Source of the DNA: Lotus japonicus
Lineage: Eukaryota; Streptophyta; Magnoliopsida; Fabales; Fabaceae
Reading direction: 5' to 3'
Length of the DNA stretch: 64,000 bases
Assembly: GCF_012489685.1 (NCBI RefSeq)
Contig: NC_080044.1
Location: 18,456,369-18,520,368 of the forward strand
The notes beneath the pieces were generated by a model. That model did no database searches, was not told the origin of the DNA, and saw only the letters and a list, made by a program, of their open reading frames with translations. A program made the position numbers and the translations under genes. Of the stretch, positions 33,907 through 45,478 are shown in pieces (position 1 is the first letter of the stretch; the number at the start of each line of letters is the position of its first letter).

Positions 33907-34708
33907 TAGGGGTGCACATGGGTTGGGTTGGATGGATTTTAGTCAAAATAAAATCCGAACCGATCAAAATTGGCTGGGTTGGGTTGGGTTGGATTTCACG
34001 AATTTCTTCTTCGGACCCGATCCGAACCAACCCGACGAAGTTTGGATTGGGTTGAATGGATTTATTGGGTCACTATATTAAAATAATAATATATCTGAAA
34101 TATTAAAAAATCTTGTAAAAATTATTATAAATTCAGAAAAAGTTATAAAAAGTACTAAATGTGATATAATACTAAATAGCATGAAAAAGACACAAAAGTT
34201 ATAGAAATAATACCACACAAATGACATATAGCCAAATATCATGAAAATATAAAATTTCATTACCAAATGACATGAAACAATCTAATATAAATAGTATCTA
34301 AAAAGTGAAAAACAACACTAAATGTCATGTCATGACACTTAGAACTTAGATGTCTCCAACATTCCAAATAACTATATATAAACATGTAACAAATAACTAC
34401 GAACAAATACTCTAAGTTCAAATATGACAAATAACTACAAATACTTAAGTCTCAAAGTTTCAAAAAGTCATCACTCTGACACTAGCACTCCAAGTATGAG
34501 TAAAATTATAAAAATTATTATTATATGTTTGGATTCTGGGTTGGGTTGGATGGATTTGAACTGAATTCGAAATCCGATCCGAACTTGGTTGAGTTGTAGT
34601 AAAATCCATCCGACTAACCCGATTGCCCGATCCAACCCGCATTTTTTCTATTGGATCGGATTGGGTTGGGCGGGTTCATTGGATTTACCCGACCCATGTT
34701 CACCCCTA
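33907..34708. mobile_element. hAT-type non-autonomous element (802 bp)
   Basis: Ends TAGGGGTGCACATGGGT and, inward from the right, TAGGGGTGAACATGGGT (16 of 17) with a perfect 8-bp duplication TTGAACTG (33899-33906 and 34709-34716). Subterminal GGGTTGGGTTGG repeats on the left and their complements on the right could be transposase-binding sites. The interior is AT-rich with no coding capacity. Confidence 0.92.
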
Positions 34709-34716
34709 TTGAACTG

Positions 34717-35404
34717 TATCATGAGGCCTATTCGTTGACTTTGTGTTCCCCCCTTGTATCTTCACGTTGAGTCTGCATCATGTCATGTAAATATGTTGTA
34801 GCATTGCCAATCTTTATAGAATTGGAAGCATTGTTATAGAATTGCATTTCTTAACACCAAGTCACCAAGTCGCCGGACTGGAATACATAGCTCTAGGTCA
34901 AACCTTATTGCCTGTTGTGTCGACCTCTTCACGACAAGGAACATTAAAAGATACTGATTCAATTTTAGTCAACACATAATAGCCAGATTCATTTTCAGTT
35001 GCTATATAGTTATAAATAAATAAATAAATAAAAAGTTAAATTAAGATGAGTGGGGAAAGGTGCAACTACAAATCCATCAATTTGCTTTTCAAGCTAGAGG
35101 ATCCAAATCTTTGTTTTATAAGAACTATTTATGCTGTAAAACCATATTTAAACTGCCTAACAATGAAATTAGCGATAGGCTCATGCCAAAGACAAATAGA
35201 GTACAATCCCAAGGAATGTCTTCCAGAATTACAAGCATACAACTAAGTTTATAATTGTGGCAAAAACAATATATCATCCAAAAACATGGCTCTGCCATGT
35301 CTAAATCATCATTTTATCAACAAATTCTGAGCTGAATAAGAGACGAGGGAATCTTCTACAAATGTTACTAATCTCCCCAAAAGGAGATTTGCTTCTTAAA
35401 ATGA
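34717..35404. other. Downstream flank of PIN1
   Basis: AT-rich, no gene supported; probably includes the PIN1 3' UTR (minus strand) close to 35404. The short plus-strand open frames here lack family features. Confidence 0.4.
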
Positions 35405-37627
35405 TTATTTGGTTCTCTTAATAATGTGGACGCCACTGTCAGTATCCACAATTTCACTAATATCTCCAACTTTAAGAGCAAAAGTTGCTTCTTCAAAAGG
35501 CTTCTGCATCTGGCCACGACCAAAAGGACCTACACCCAAGAAACACACTTTCAGTGTAACTGGTAAATTATGTTTAACTTACAGGAGCGGAATTTAGGGA
35601 TATAATTCACTTCAGATATGCATACACTTCTACCATCATAACAAGATAAGCATCATTAAGCAGATTGAAACATCAGTTCTATTGATTGGCACATGTGACA
35701 AAGCAGTTTAAAACACATTTTAGCAATATTTTATTCACCTGCCGCTAGCTAAAGCTAACTACCATGAGACCACAGTAAATATCAAGAAGCCAAACAAATA
35801 CACCATCACTACATCAGATCGAAACCCATTTATACAAACTTGAAAGAAAGCTTCTTGTATGAATAGCATCCTTCAGTTCTTCCAATTATAATAAAGGTGA
35901 GTTTGGGTAATCAGCATAATTAACCGCTGATATATGCGCTTAACGCATAAATAATTAATCATAAGTTACTTACATAAGCTCTCTCATACATTTGTATAAG
36001 CACTAATACTATATGATAAGCTCAAATGAACTCTTCCAAACGATACATTGACATAAAATATGTGTTATTCAGATAACCTTTTTATTCAAGAGTGAAACAG
36101 GAAGAATGATAGGAAATGCAAAATTTAAATTTTAAGGGCTCAACATGGGTTTTGTCCTTATGAAATTAACAAATTTTGATTTTAATCCTTATCTAGTTTT
36201 TTTCTGTTTAATGCTTAAAACTGCAAAAATGATATATTTTTTAGTTTTTGGTAACGAACTAAAAGCACAATGGTAAACCTAGACCATGATCAAGATGGAT
36301 TCTTATAATTGTTCTGGTCCCTTCCCCCTGGTTCTTTCTTTCACACCCTGCATGAGGGCATAGCCATTCTGCCACTTACTCCTTGAGTTTGCTGTTTTTA
36401 CTTTGGGTCTAGGCCCCATGTAATAACAAAACAACAATGTATTTGTTAAAAGCAGGGACTGCCAATGAATAAAATTTGAATAAGGATTAAAATGACAAAA
36501 ATACTATTATTTCCAGGATAAAAAAAAATATTTGACCCGAATTTTAATTACGTTAGAAAATTATTAACAAAAGCTCAAGGGATACTCGAGTTAACACACT
36601 TCCTCTCACCCGTTTTTGAAGATAATAATCAAACCAATCTACCATGACAAACTGGTAAAAGTCACATTGACTTCATCCCCATTCAGAAGAGAGATCTAAT
36701 ATAGGTGATATGTATTCAATACATTAGGAGTGATATGGAGGGATTTCATATAAAAAACGAAAGAAACACAAACATAATGTCTCAGTGAAGATGTGAATAA
36801 AAATTAAAAAGTGAGCTTTAATCATGTAATATAGGGAGTTCCTATGAAGCCACCACAGTTAAAACATTAACGAGGAGAATATCATTGAAAGTTATAGTGT
36901 TAAATTTGATGCACTGTTAAACCATAAACAAGCGTTACATCTGCAGCTAAATTAATATTCTTATACAATCTCAATGATGGACATATTCTTCTAACACTAT
37001 TTAAACTAGAGCTAGTGAATGCAAAGGCACAGTAATAATCAGGGTCCATAGTTCTTGTTCTGTTTAGTTACACTAAGCAGATCCTGCCTACAGCAAGAGT
37101 CCTTATCATGATTTTGGTCACCAAAATCACCTAATTAGCTTAGATTCTCATAAATACTCACAATCAACAACAATAATTCAATAACTACTAACTAACTCAC
37201 TGGATTTCCCCATGGTTCAAACTATTGTTACAAAATCCAGTTCAACAACACTACAATCGAACTCTAAGAAGTGTTAACTACAAAACAATTCATGAAATGA
37301 ATGAAAAATTTCAAATATAAACATCAAATATTACGAAGAAAAATGCAATAAACTAAAAAATCAAGAGTTTCATGAGTACAGACCAAGATCGCCGCCGCGC
37401 TTGGCAGAGCTGCAATCGGAGATGCGAGAGGCGACATCTTCGAAGTTAGCCTTGCCGGAAAGGATGTCCTCACGGAGGGTACTGAGCTGAGCGACGGCGC
37501 TTTCTCTGGTGGTGTTCTTGATGACACGGCCTTCTGGATCCTTCCATGAGGCTTTCCTTCTAGAACCTTGGTGCTTTATCAGTATGTGTGAAGCCCTAAC
37601 CTCACCGCTGGAAGACGACGACGACAT
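35405..37627 (-). CDS. PIN1: PIN1-type parvulin peptidyl-prolyl cis/trans isomerase
   Basis: Exon 1 is 37627-37384 and exon 2 is 35529-35405; the donor G|GTCTGT and acceptor TGTAG|GT restore Gly82, giving 122 aa against about 119 in Arabidopsis PIN1At. The whole protein is a single parvulin domain with no WW domain, as in plant PIN1. Catalytic-site residues are in place: H14 in ASHILIKH, C72 in [12 protein letters not shown], the [15 protein letters not shown] loop at 82-96, and H116 in SGVHIIKR. The enzyme isomerises pSer/pThr-Pro bonds. The in-frame M at 37867 is rejected because a TATA box lies between it and M37627, and the intervening residues look like translated 5' UTR. The 1854-bp intron is AT-rich, with no element recognised. 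A LINE lies head-to-head upstream. Confidence 0.93.
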
Positions 37628-37779
37628 CTTCGATTTCTTCTTCTTACGGTTGTTATCTTTCTCCGCTCGATCCGCCGCCGAGATCGACGCTTTCTTCCTC
37701 TTCTGATCGGAATCTATCTTCGCCGTCGCGGTCACCTGTGGGAGAGAAAAGGCTCTGTTTGTAGAGCATCGTATAGTAT

Positions 37780-37787
37780 TTATATAA
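37780..37787 (-). promoter_or_regulatory. TATA box of PIN1
   Basis: TTATATAA on the minus strand about 155 bp upstream of the PIN1 start codon, with AT-rich sequence around it. Transcription would begin near 37750. Confidence 0.5.
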
Positions 37788-38032
37788 AGTGGTTTAGGAA
37801 GGGCACTGATGCTTCTGCAAATCTGGAACGTTCGTTTGAAATGAATCCTGCGGTTCAGATTCAACATGGCGGATCCTGTGTTGTTGATGTACCATATTTC
37901 GCCACGTGTCTCTTAATCCTGCTTCATAACATTCAAAAAAATGAAAAATTACTATGATATTTTTTTGTGTGAAAATGAAATACAAAATAATGCTACAAAA
38001 GACCAAAACAACACCTCTTGTCATATCGAAAA

Positions 38033-40412
38033 ATGAGAGAGAGTGGTAGAGAGCGAAGTCGAGAGAGAGCGGGAGGGTGGGTGGAGGTGAGGAGGGGGCG
38101 TTCTCGTGTGCCACTGAGAGTGCACTCAAGGGTGTCTCATCAAACAGCACAGGTGGACTCGAGGCAGAAGTCATGGGAGGTGGCAAGAGGGAGATTAACA
38201 TCTTTCTTTTTCTGTCACTTCCCAGAGCACTTTGGGGAAAAGGAGATGTGGGGGGTTTTCCAGAGATATGAGAAGGTTTGGGAGGTGTTTATTCCTAACA
38301 GGAGGGATCGAGGTGGAAGGCGTTTTGGCTTTGTTCGCTTCCTAGACATTCATGATCCAAATGATCTAGAGCGATCTCTAGGGCACATCCTGATTGGGAA
38401 TATGAAGATCCAGATCAACCGACCTAAATATCCTCAGAAGGGTTCTAATGGTGCACCAGGGCGACGTGCTGTTCCTGCTGCGAGGGAGGTTAATATTCGG
38501 CGTACTCATGGAATAGCCAGCGGTGGTGATCGTGGAAATACGGGTACTAGCTTTCTGCAGGTGGTGGGTGGTGGAAAACAGGGTGGCGAAAACGTAGCAA
38601 AATCTTATGCACAGGTGGTGGCTGATGCACCTGATTATCGTGAGGCTAGGAGGATGAAGAGGGAGAAAACAGGGTGGAGGGAAGTAAGGAGGGATGTTAT
38701 CAGTTTGTCGGATGGGGATACTATTGCGAGTTGGAATGAACCTGATGCTATGTTATGGAGGAATAATTTCCCATGGCTATCTTGTAGCATGGTGGGGGTT
38801 CTGCGGAATCGTGAGTTACTTCAAACACTTCCGGAGACGTTCATCCTTGAGGGATTGAGTTCCATTAGATGTAGGCACTTGGGTGATGATATGGTGCTGC
38901 TCACAGGCTCTGAAGGGGAAGATATAGTAGAAGTTTTAAAGGGCGCGGAGGACCGATTGGGTGAGTTGTTTGACTCGGTGCATCCGTGGAGTCCAGCAAG
39001 TATCCCAGGGTGTAGACTCACCTGGGTGCGGTGTTACGGAACCCCGTTGAATCTTTGGACGAAAAAGTGCTTTGATTTTTTAACAATGCCAGTTGGGGAG
39101 GTGGTGGCTATTGATCCGAGGACAGAGTCTTTTGACAGGTTAGAATATGCTCGCGTTCAACTTCGAACATCGGCGTTAGATCCTATTGCTGTTTTCAGGA
39201 AGGTGAGGATAAATGAATGTGTGTATGGTGTTCGCTTGGTGGAGGAAGTTGGACCGGAGACACCTGCAATTTTGTGGCCTGTATCTAGTGAGGGATCTTC
39301 ATCTGGATGGTCAACGGATGAGTTAGTTACCGTCCCAGATTCAGATGATGAGGATGTAAGGAAGTGGCAGGCGGAGTGTAGGGAAGATGCTGGCAGTGAT
39401 CGGAATTGTGTGCAGATGCCGGTGAATGACGGCGCCGCAAAAACAGCTGGGCTAGAAGGGCGGGACGTTACCATGATTGGCGCTAATTCAAATGCTTGTA
39501 ACGGTTTCCAAAATGGTGCCATGATTGGTGATAATTTAAACCATAAGCAACATGTGGGGGATAACAATATGATTGTGGTGGGCCCAAGCCTAAATTCTAC
39601 ACAGTCAACGCACGTGGGGCAAAGGGGATATGATTCGGATGGGGGGAAATATCAAAGGAGCTCAAGGAGTGAAGGGGCCCGTGAAAACAATAAGCTGGGC
39701 TGTGTTTGTAGTAGGCCTGAGGGTGTGCCAAGAGGCTTTAGAGATTTTGTAAGGTGGGCTGGTATGGAAGGGAAAAAAATTAAAACGGGCTGCTTCTCTG
39801 CCAGGTGAAGTGATGATGGGGCGTGGTGAGCATGTGGACAGAGAGGAGAACATATCAGTGATGGGATCTTCTGCAACTGTTAATTGTGGTGATCAGCGGA
39901 ATGAAAATCGGGAGGGGGAGGGTGAGGGCCGTGAAGAGCTGCACGATAATATGATATCTGTTGCTGGTTTCCTTCCTAACCAGGTTTCCGACGGCGGTGG
40001 GGTGGAGCTCGTATGTCATAGTGTGCTTCAACCGAGCATGATTCATGGGTCCGCAAGTATGGGGGGAGTACCTGGAGGCTCAGAGTTGTCTTTATTCAGG
40101 ACACGATCAAGGAACACTGGTGCTGGGCTTGGTGCGCCAAGTAACAGGAAGATGATCAGGCAACAGGTATGTTCGATGGTTGATTCTATGTCAGATTCAG
40201 GGCTTAGGAGTAGCAATAGGGTTCGGTGGTTGAAGAACCTTGAGTCAGAGGCACAAAATTTGTGGAGCTTAGGTAAAGAGCTTGGGGTAACTTTTGAAGG
40301 GTCAGATGCAGCAATGGTTGCCCAGTTGGTGGAATTGGAAAAGCGGGACAACGCGGAATGGCAAGGCTTCATTGCTAGGAGGCCTAATGGGGAAGCTAGT
40401 GGTGCTCAATGA
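38033..40412 (+). pseudogene. LINE ORF1 (gag-like, RRM-type RNA-binding), frameshifted
   Basis: The first frame runs 38033-39808, the second 39810-40412 in a different frame. The N-terminal part has an RRM-like fold (GVFQRYEKVWEVFIPNRRDR then GRRFGFVRFLD), typical of plant L1 ORF1 proteins that bind the element's RNA. The central part resembles the DUF4283-type region. The frame is lost near 39800, and the second frame carries the C-terminal part (EKRDNAEWQGFIARRP). Its stop overlaps the ORF2 start as ATGA at 40409-40412. The start used is ATG 38033; the open frame begins upstream at a TTG. Confidence 0.75.
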
Positions 40413-43400
40413 AGATCCTCACATTCAATATTAGGGGAGCCGCCAGCAAGGTTAAGTGGCGGAAATTGAAGGAATTGATTTCTAGGGAGCGTATAGATAT
40501 GGTGATGCTGCAGGAATTGAAGATTGATGTGGTAGACAGCAGGTTGTGTTTTACCATTTGGGGTGATAGTGATTGTGATTGGAGAGCGGTACCAGCGGTG
40601 AATAGAGCTGGTGGCATCTTATGTTTATGGAAAAAAGGTGTGTTTACTGTCACTAATTCTTTTCAGGGTGCCAATTATATTGGCCTTGAAGGGTTTTGGG
40701 ATGCTCATGACCATCCTTGTGTTATTGTGAGTGTGTATTCTCCCTGTAATTTGGAGGAGAAAAGAGGTTTATGGGCTGATTTGCAGGATTGGAGACAGGG
40801 TAGTCAAGTTGCATCTTGGTGTGTTGCGGGGGATTTCAATGCGGTTAGATCAGATGATGAGCGGAAGGGTAGGATGATGGGGTCTAGTCAACAAAGAAGA
40901 GAGTCAGATGAGTTCAATGCTTTCATTGCAAATATGGGTCTCTTGGATCTTCCGCTGTATGGGAGGAAGTACACTTGGTACCGGCCAAATGGAACAGCGA
41001 TGAGCAGATTGGACCGCTTCTTGCTGTCTCAGGAGTGGATTCAGACTTGGCCTCACTGTACTCAGTTGGCTCTTAATAGAGATGTGTCTGATCATTGTCC
41101 AATTTTACTCAGGGATCTAGTTCAGAATTGGGGTCCAAAGCCTTTTAGGACATTAAATTGCTGGTTACATCATCCTAAATTTCGTGAGTTTGTGGTTGGG
41201 AAATGGGGTGAGTTGCAAGTTCAGGGTAGGCCTACGTATGTGCTAAAAGAAAAACTGAAAAAGATGAAAGGAGAGCTAAGAAAATGGAATAAAGAAGTTT
41301 TTGGTTAAAGGAAGGGGATGCGAATTCTAAATTTTTTCATGCTGTAGTTAATTGGAAGAGGAGAGGGAATAATATTGCTGGTTTGGACATAGGTGGATCG
41401 TGGTGTGAGGATCCGAGCTTGATCAAACAGGAAGTGAAATTGTTCTTTGAGGATCGGTTTCGAAGGCAATATGACAGTCGTCCATGTCTTGATGGGGTGG
41501 AATTCAAAACAATATCAGCAGCAGATAATCTAATGTTGTGTTCCAGTTTTGATGAGTTAGAAATCAAGGATGCTATATGGGAATGTGGAAGTGATAAGAG
41601 CCCAGGACCTGATGGCTATAACTTTCGATTTTTGAAGGCATTTTGGGACATAATCAAGGTAGATGTGATTAGTATGGTGGATGATTTTTATGAAACTGGT
41701 TTTTGGCCGAAAGGGTGTAATGCTTCTTTTGTCACTATGATTCCGAAGGTGAAGTCTCCTCAAGGGTTGAATGAATTTCGACCGATTTCTCTCATAGGTT
41801 GCATGTATAAAATTATTGCAAAAATCCTTGCAAAGAGATTAAAGGATGTACTTGTAAAGGTTATTGATGGTGCTCAATCAGCTTTTTTGGGAGGGAGAAA
41901 CATGATAGATACTGTGGTAATAGCGAACGAGGTTATTCATGAAGCAAAGGTGAAGAAAAAGCCTACTGTTGTGTTTAAAGTAGATTTTGAAAAGGCATAT
42001 GATTCCATTGATTGGGGTTTTTTGCTGTATATGCTAAGAAGGATGAATTTTTGTGAACGGTGGATTAAATGGATAAGGAGCTGTCTGGTATCTACAACAA
42101 TTTCAGTGTTGGTAAATGGTAGTCCTAGCGATGAATTTGCTCCTGGGCGGGGTCTTAGGCAAGGAGACCCACTAGCGCCATTTCTTTTCTTGGTTGTGGC
42201 TGAAGGCCTCAATGGTTTAATGAAGAGGGCTGTTTCCTTGGGTAAATTCTCAAGCTTTGTGAGTGGGGGTGGTGATGGGGTGGAGGTCTCTATCCTACAG
42301 TTTGCAGATGATACTATTCTGCTAGGGGAAGCCACATTACAAAATGTCATCACCATGAAATGTCTTCTGCGCTGCTTTGAGATAGCATCTGGGCTAAAAA
42401 TAAATTTTCTGAAAAGTAGTTGTGGAGGTGTGGCGGTGGATTACACTATTTTGGCTAGCTATGTGTCTCTATTGAATTGCAAGGTGATGCAATTTCCGTT
42501 TGCTGAAACGGATTATGAGATCTTTTTTATGGGGTGGGGTGGAGAATGAGAATAAAGTGGCTTGGGTGAGTTGGGATCGAATGTGTCAACCAAAGGAGTT
42601 AGGTGGCTTGGGGTTGAAGGATTTAGGGAAGTTTAATATGGCTTTGTTGGCCAAGTGGCGTTGGAGATTGCTTCGCGAGAAGGATAGTAAGTGGTGTCGA
42701 ATACTCTATGCGAGGTATGGAGATCGCTGGGAGAATGGGGCTTTGTGTGTGCCATCACACGCGTCTGCGTGGTGGAAGGATGTGTGGGCGGTTTGTTTTG
42801 ATGATGGTTCTGGAAATAATTGGTTCGATGCAGGGGTGCAGAAAGTTCTGGGTTGTGGGAATTTGACACGGTTTTGGAAGGATACCTGGGTTGGATCATG
42901 CGCTTTGAAGTCGAGTTTCACTAAGCTGTATCGATTGTCAAACCAGAAAAATCGGCTTATTACTGATATGGGAGTGTGGCGGGATGGGGTGTGGCAGTGG
43001 GAATTTGATTGGAGGAGAGAACTTAGTTGCAGGGAGCATGTGTTGTTGGATAGTTTACTTCAAGTTGTGCAGGGGAAGACGTTAAATCAACAATCATCAG
43101 ACTCCTTGAAGTGGAAGTTGGAGGGTAATGGGGAGTATTCGGTTTGCTCAGCCTATCAGACGTTGTTGGATCCAATTTTAGGGGATGATTCAGGTGTTTT
43201 TCGTCAAATTTGGTCATGTGAGGTACCCTCGAATGTTGCTGCATTTGCGTGGAAGGTGGTTATTGATAGAGTTCAGAGTAAGAGTAGTCTTAGGAGGAGG
43301 AATATTATTCAAGTTGGTGGTGATGTGAGTTGCTCTTTTTGCAGTTCTGCAGAAGAGTCCACAAATCATTTGTTCTTTATGTGTCCTGTTGTTACTCAGA

Positions 43401-43720
43401 TTTGGAATAGATGCTTGGTTTGGCTGGGAGTGGCCTCGGTTATGCCAGGTAATGGGAAGGATCATTTAGTTCAATTTGCTGCAATGGCCATGTCAGATAG
43501 GCAGAATCTAAGGTGGAAGGTGGTGTGGTGTGGGGTCATATGGACGCTTTGGAAATGCAGGTATGGTATTGTGTTTCGGAATGGTGTTTTTGATGGGGAA
43601 AGAGTATTTGAATTGGTTCAGTTAAGGTCTTGGTGCTGGCTTTCTGCGAAGGTACAAGGCTTTTGTTCCTCACTATATGAATGGAGCAATAGTCCAATGT
43701 TATGTTTACAACATGTATGA
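40409..43720 (+). pseudogene. LINE ORF2 (endonuclease, reverse transcriptase, zinc-binding), broken by deletions
   Basis: Residues from 40409 form an APE-type endonuclease (MKILTFNIRGAASK; QEL; GDFNAVRSDDE; SDHCP) ending at a stop at 41306-41308. RT sequence resumes in another frame from about 41307 (WLKEGDANSKFFH; KSPGPDGYNF; FRPISLIGC; GLRQGDPLAPFLF; catalytic FADD near 42302) and stops at 42547-42549. A third frame, from about 42500, carries the rest of the RT thumb (WVSWDRMCQPKELGGLGLKD) and the zf-RVT domain (CSFCSSAEESTNHLFFMCP). Both frame changes coincide with missing segments: the EN-RT linker and about 90 residues after the FADD region. The copy cannot make a functional protein. Confidence 0.85.
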
Positions 43721-44214
43721 CTTACATTTTGATATGGTACTTCACTGACATGTGACTCATGGTATCAAGGATTGGTTCTGGTATGGCCACTAATTTCTCT
43801 GTTGGATTTCATGGATTGGTTCTGTTATGGGCCGTGGAGTTGGTGATAGCATGAAGTTTAACAAGGGACTTTTGCTTTTGTGTCTTAAGGCTGCAGCTGG
43901 GTGGTTTCTTTTTTGTCTTTCCTGGAGAATGTTAGTATAGTATAGGTCTAAGTCCTCTTTTTCCTTACATGGTTTTTATCCCTTAGGGGTTTTTCCTTGT
44001 AAGGTTTTAATGAGGCTTTTCCTATAGTATACTCTCAAAGGATTTGGGTTTTGGTTTTGGGGCTAGTGGTGTTTTGTAATTAATTTTTATTTTTTTTTTT
44101 TAGACCCTTTTATTTTCCTTTTGTTCCTTTGTATTAGTTTGGAAGTACCCCTTGTACTTCATATTCAATATAGTTTCTACATGGCTTATCAAAAAAAAAT
44201 AAGCAAGAAGTGGG

Positions 44215-44770
44215 GCTAAACTACTAGGGGGAACCGACCAAGCCTGAAGATCACACTGCATGCGTAAACCAAAAGTTGCTAACCAATCCGCACAAGAGTT
44301 GGCTTCCTTGCAGACGTGAATAAAAGAGATGTGCCAAGGACAAAAAGCAATAGAAACAATCACATTCAATAACAATGTCACATGAGACACCAACGCAGGA
44401 GCCTCCACCAAACGAAGTTGCTTTCGGAGATGCTCCATTGGAAACATAGTTCACAAGCAAGGATGAGGCCTGACTTAATTGCCAACACCTCTGCAAAAAA
44501 GGGGCTCGAGCTAGCCGAACAACTCGAGAAACCAATGAATCATTGTCGAGGAGGCCTCTGGTGCTCACCACGCTCATCCCTCACTTGAAGCCACAATCGG
44601 TATTCAACTTCACCAGCTGAGGAGAAGGGACCGCCATATGATAGACGAAGCTCCAGCTATAGAGGAAAGCCTATTGCTCCCAAGGAACTCAGCACACTCA
44701 TCTTCCATCATCACCCTGATCAATGGTCCAGGGAGCACTCCTAAGCCGAATATTTAGTATTTTTTCCTTG
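44215..44770 (-). pseudogene. Decayed RNase H-domain fragment of another retroelement
   Basis: Minus-strand frames read WHISFIHVCKEANSCADWLA (about 44330-44270) and, in a neighbouring frame, upstream segments such as RARAPFLQRCWQLSQASSLL. The pattern matches the RVT_3-type RNase H that ends many plant LINE or RNase H proteins. Several frameshifts and stops are present. It lies in opposite orientation directly beyond the LINE poly(A) and belongs to a different, older insertion. Confidence 0.6.
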
Positions 44771-45478
44771 AGTCGGACCTTAGGAGGAAGATACTAAATT
44801 TTAAATAATAGAGAGATATAAATCCTGGTATGAAGCAGGGGTCAAATTTGACAATGCTTCAAGAGTGCCCAGGCCATGCAATAGACGATTGGTTGCAAAT
44901 GCATACATTTTATAACGAACTACAATCTGACTCTAAAGTTTCAATAGATACTACTGCACCAGGGGGTCGCTGATGTGTATGGGAAAAGCCGAAGCATTCG
45001 GCCTCCTCAGAAAGATGGTAGAAAACTACCACCAGTGGGGAGGAGGAGAACATCAAACAAAGAAAGAGACCACAGCAATTGGAAATCAGGAAATGTAAGA
45101 GATCACAAGAGTCACAACTCACAACCAATGAAAAATTTATGTATTACAGGATTTGACCTCAAAAGTGAAGAAGTCCCTATAGAGAACAAACTAATACAAT
45201 AACAATGTTGAAATTATAACCATGTGTGTACATGTATATCACAAACTATGAAAGTTAAATGATTCTTTTCCCTGGGCGAATGAGACTCGAGTAGAATTGC
45301 AAGTACCATAATCACATCACAAGTTTAATCGGCGAGCATCATATGCTTGGTTCTCCTTTTTGATATTTGCAGCCCTGCAACTGCCAACTGGTACAAACTA
45401 TTGAACTAACCTTATAGAGACTGAAGTAAGTCACATTAGCTAAAAGAATGATAATCTGAACAACTTCACCAAGGTAAG
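44771..45478. other. Downstream flank of MSRA5
   Basis: No gene supported. The part next to 45478 should contain the MSRA5 3' UTR (minus strand). Short open frames at 44910-45202 have no recognisable motif. Confidence 0.4.

Larger units (their letters stand above)
38033..44199 (+). mobile_element. L1-type non-LTR retrotransposon (LINE), nearly full length but broken
   Basis: ORF1 (38033-40412) and ORF2 (40409-43720) are followed by a 470-base 3' UTR ending in GGCTTATC and A9 at 44191-44199. The same terminus is seen in the fragment ending at 4668. The element is G-rich on the coding strand, unlike its AT-rich surroundings. Lesions are a frameshift in ORF1 and two deletions in ORF2. No target-site duplication was identified, so the 5' end is approximate. 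Confidence 0.85.

Noticed and set aside
37628..37867. N-terminal extension of PIN1 from an upstream in-frame Met
   Set aside because: It lies across a TATA box, and plant PIN1 proteins begin right before the parvulin domain.
42633..42921. Several minus-strand frames within the LINE
   Set aside because: They are shadows of the G-rich ORF2 coding strand.
44191..44220. Target-site duplication for the LINE after its poly(A)
   Set aside because: TAAGCAAGAAGTGG has no convincing partner upstream of 38033, so no duplication is claimed.
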